Shown here: positions 5,919 through 6,142 of the stretch, one piece after another
How the letters are laid out: each line of letters starts with the position of its first letter
Position numbering within the stretch: position 1 is the first letter of the stretch
Assembly: GCA_964235605.1 (NCBI GenBank)
Contig: CAXSCR010000113.1
Span: 1 to 6,142 of the forward strand
DNA length: 6,142 nt
Reading direction: 5' to 3'
Origin: DATCRE01 sp964235605
GTDB taxonomy: Bacteria > Bacteroidota > Bacteroidia > Cytophagales > Cyclobacteriaceae
Made by a program: the position numbers and the translations under genes
Notes under the pieces: generated by a model
The model's input: the letters and a program-made list of their open reading frames with translations, nothing else
The model's database searches: none
What the model was told of the DNA's origin: nothing

Positions 5919-6142
5919 CTAGAAGAGCTCATGATGTAGAACGTCCACAAGCTTCTTTAATTCTTTAATTGCATCTACATCCTTTTCGTTGATGGCGCGA
6001 TTGATAGCGCTGATAATCCGGCCCTTTATCTTGCTTAGCCTGTCTTCATTGTTAAAAAATGTCGGTCCAATTTCATTCATCGTGGCGACGTATCCACACC
6101 ACGAAGTACATATTTTCTGTTCTTTATTTGCTTTTATTTTTG
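5919..6142 (-). CDS. Unidentified protein, C-terminal part, cut by the window edge
   Basis: The minus strand is open from the right edge to a TAG stop at 5919-5921, giving at least 73 residues; the start is outside the window. The visible part begins lysine-rich (KIKANKEQK) and has two close cysteines in ICTSWCGYV (10-18 of the visible part), which could be half of a metal-binding site. It ends in a charged, probably helical segment with EKDVDAIKELKKLVDVLHHELF at the stop. Codon use and amino-acid make-up look genuinely coding. An internal ATG (codon 21 of the visible part) could give a 53-residue protein, but the frame reads convincingly protein-like before it, so a longer gene is more likely. 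I do not recognise the family. The helical tail loosely recalls C-termini of DnaK-like chaperones, which is only a resemblance. It converges on the exporter gene with an 11-bp gap. Confidence 0.65.
   Translation of the reverse strand, partial: KIKANKEQKICTSWCGYVATMNEIGPTFFNNEDRLSKIKGRIISAINRAINEKDVDAIKELKKLVDVLHHELF

Overview
The window looks like the edge of a specialised-metabolite (probably nonribosomal peptide) locus in a Bacteroidota bacterium, most likely from the Cytophagia/Chitinophagia side. Three things suggest this. The DNA is AT-leaning. Genes start without clear Shine-Dalgarno sequences. The 812-residue tandem-FtsX permease has the eight-helix layout and 'NPAKTLKSE'-type tail that are abundant in this phylum. 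The species cannot be named from the sequence alone.

Layout. Positions 1-79 are the 3' end (domains V and VI) of a group II intron whose body and any reverse-transcriptase gene lie off the left edge. Positions 80-1097 hold no intact gene. This stretch contains two direct copies of a ~155-bp repeat (313-467 and 629-782), several related stem-loops, a third inverted stem-loop of the same family (821-843), a GC-rich perfect hairpin (509-525), and two minus-strand open stretches that may be gene remnants. A possible Bacteroidota-type promoter sits at 1050-1079.

Positions 1098-5907 are a tight plus-strand operon. It encodes a MacB/FtsX-type ABC permease without its own ATPase, a type II (editing) thioesterase, and a one-polypeptide cyclic-peptide exporter of the SyrD/PvdE type. 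The permease-thioesterase gap is 17 bp, and the thioesterase and exporter overlap by 4 bp (ATGA). A convergent minus-strand gene, cut by the right edge, ends 11 bp after the exporter stop and closes the operon.

How the genes work together (inference from families). The thioesterase would clear misprimed or stalled intermediates from carrier domains of a peptide or polyketide synthetase. The exporter would move the peptide across the inner membrane. The FtsX-type permease could help with envelope export or self-protection if it recruits an ATPase encoded elsewhere. No synthetase is present. The operon clearly ends at 5907, so a linked synthetase would have to lie left of the intron and repeat zone or elsewhere in the genome.

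No wholly new system is evident. The least explained material is the structured, duplicated repeat family between the intron and the operon.
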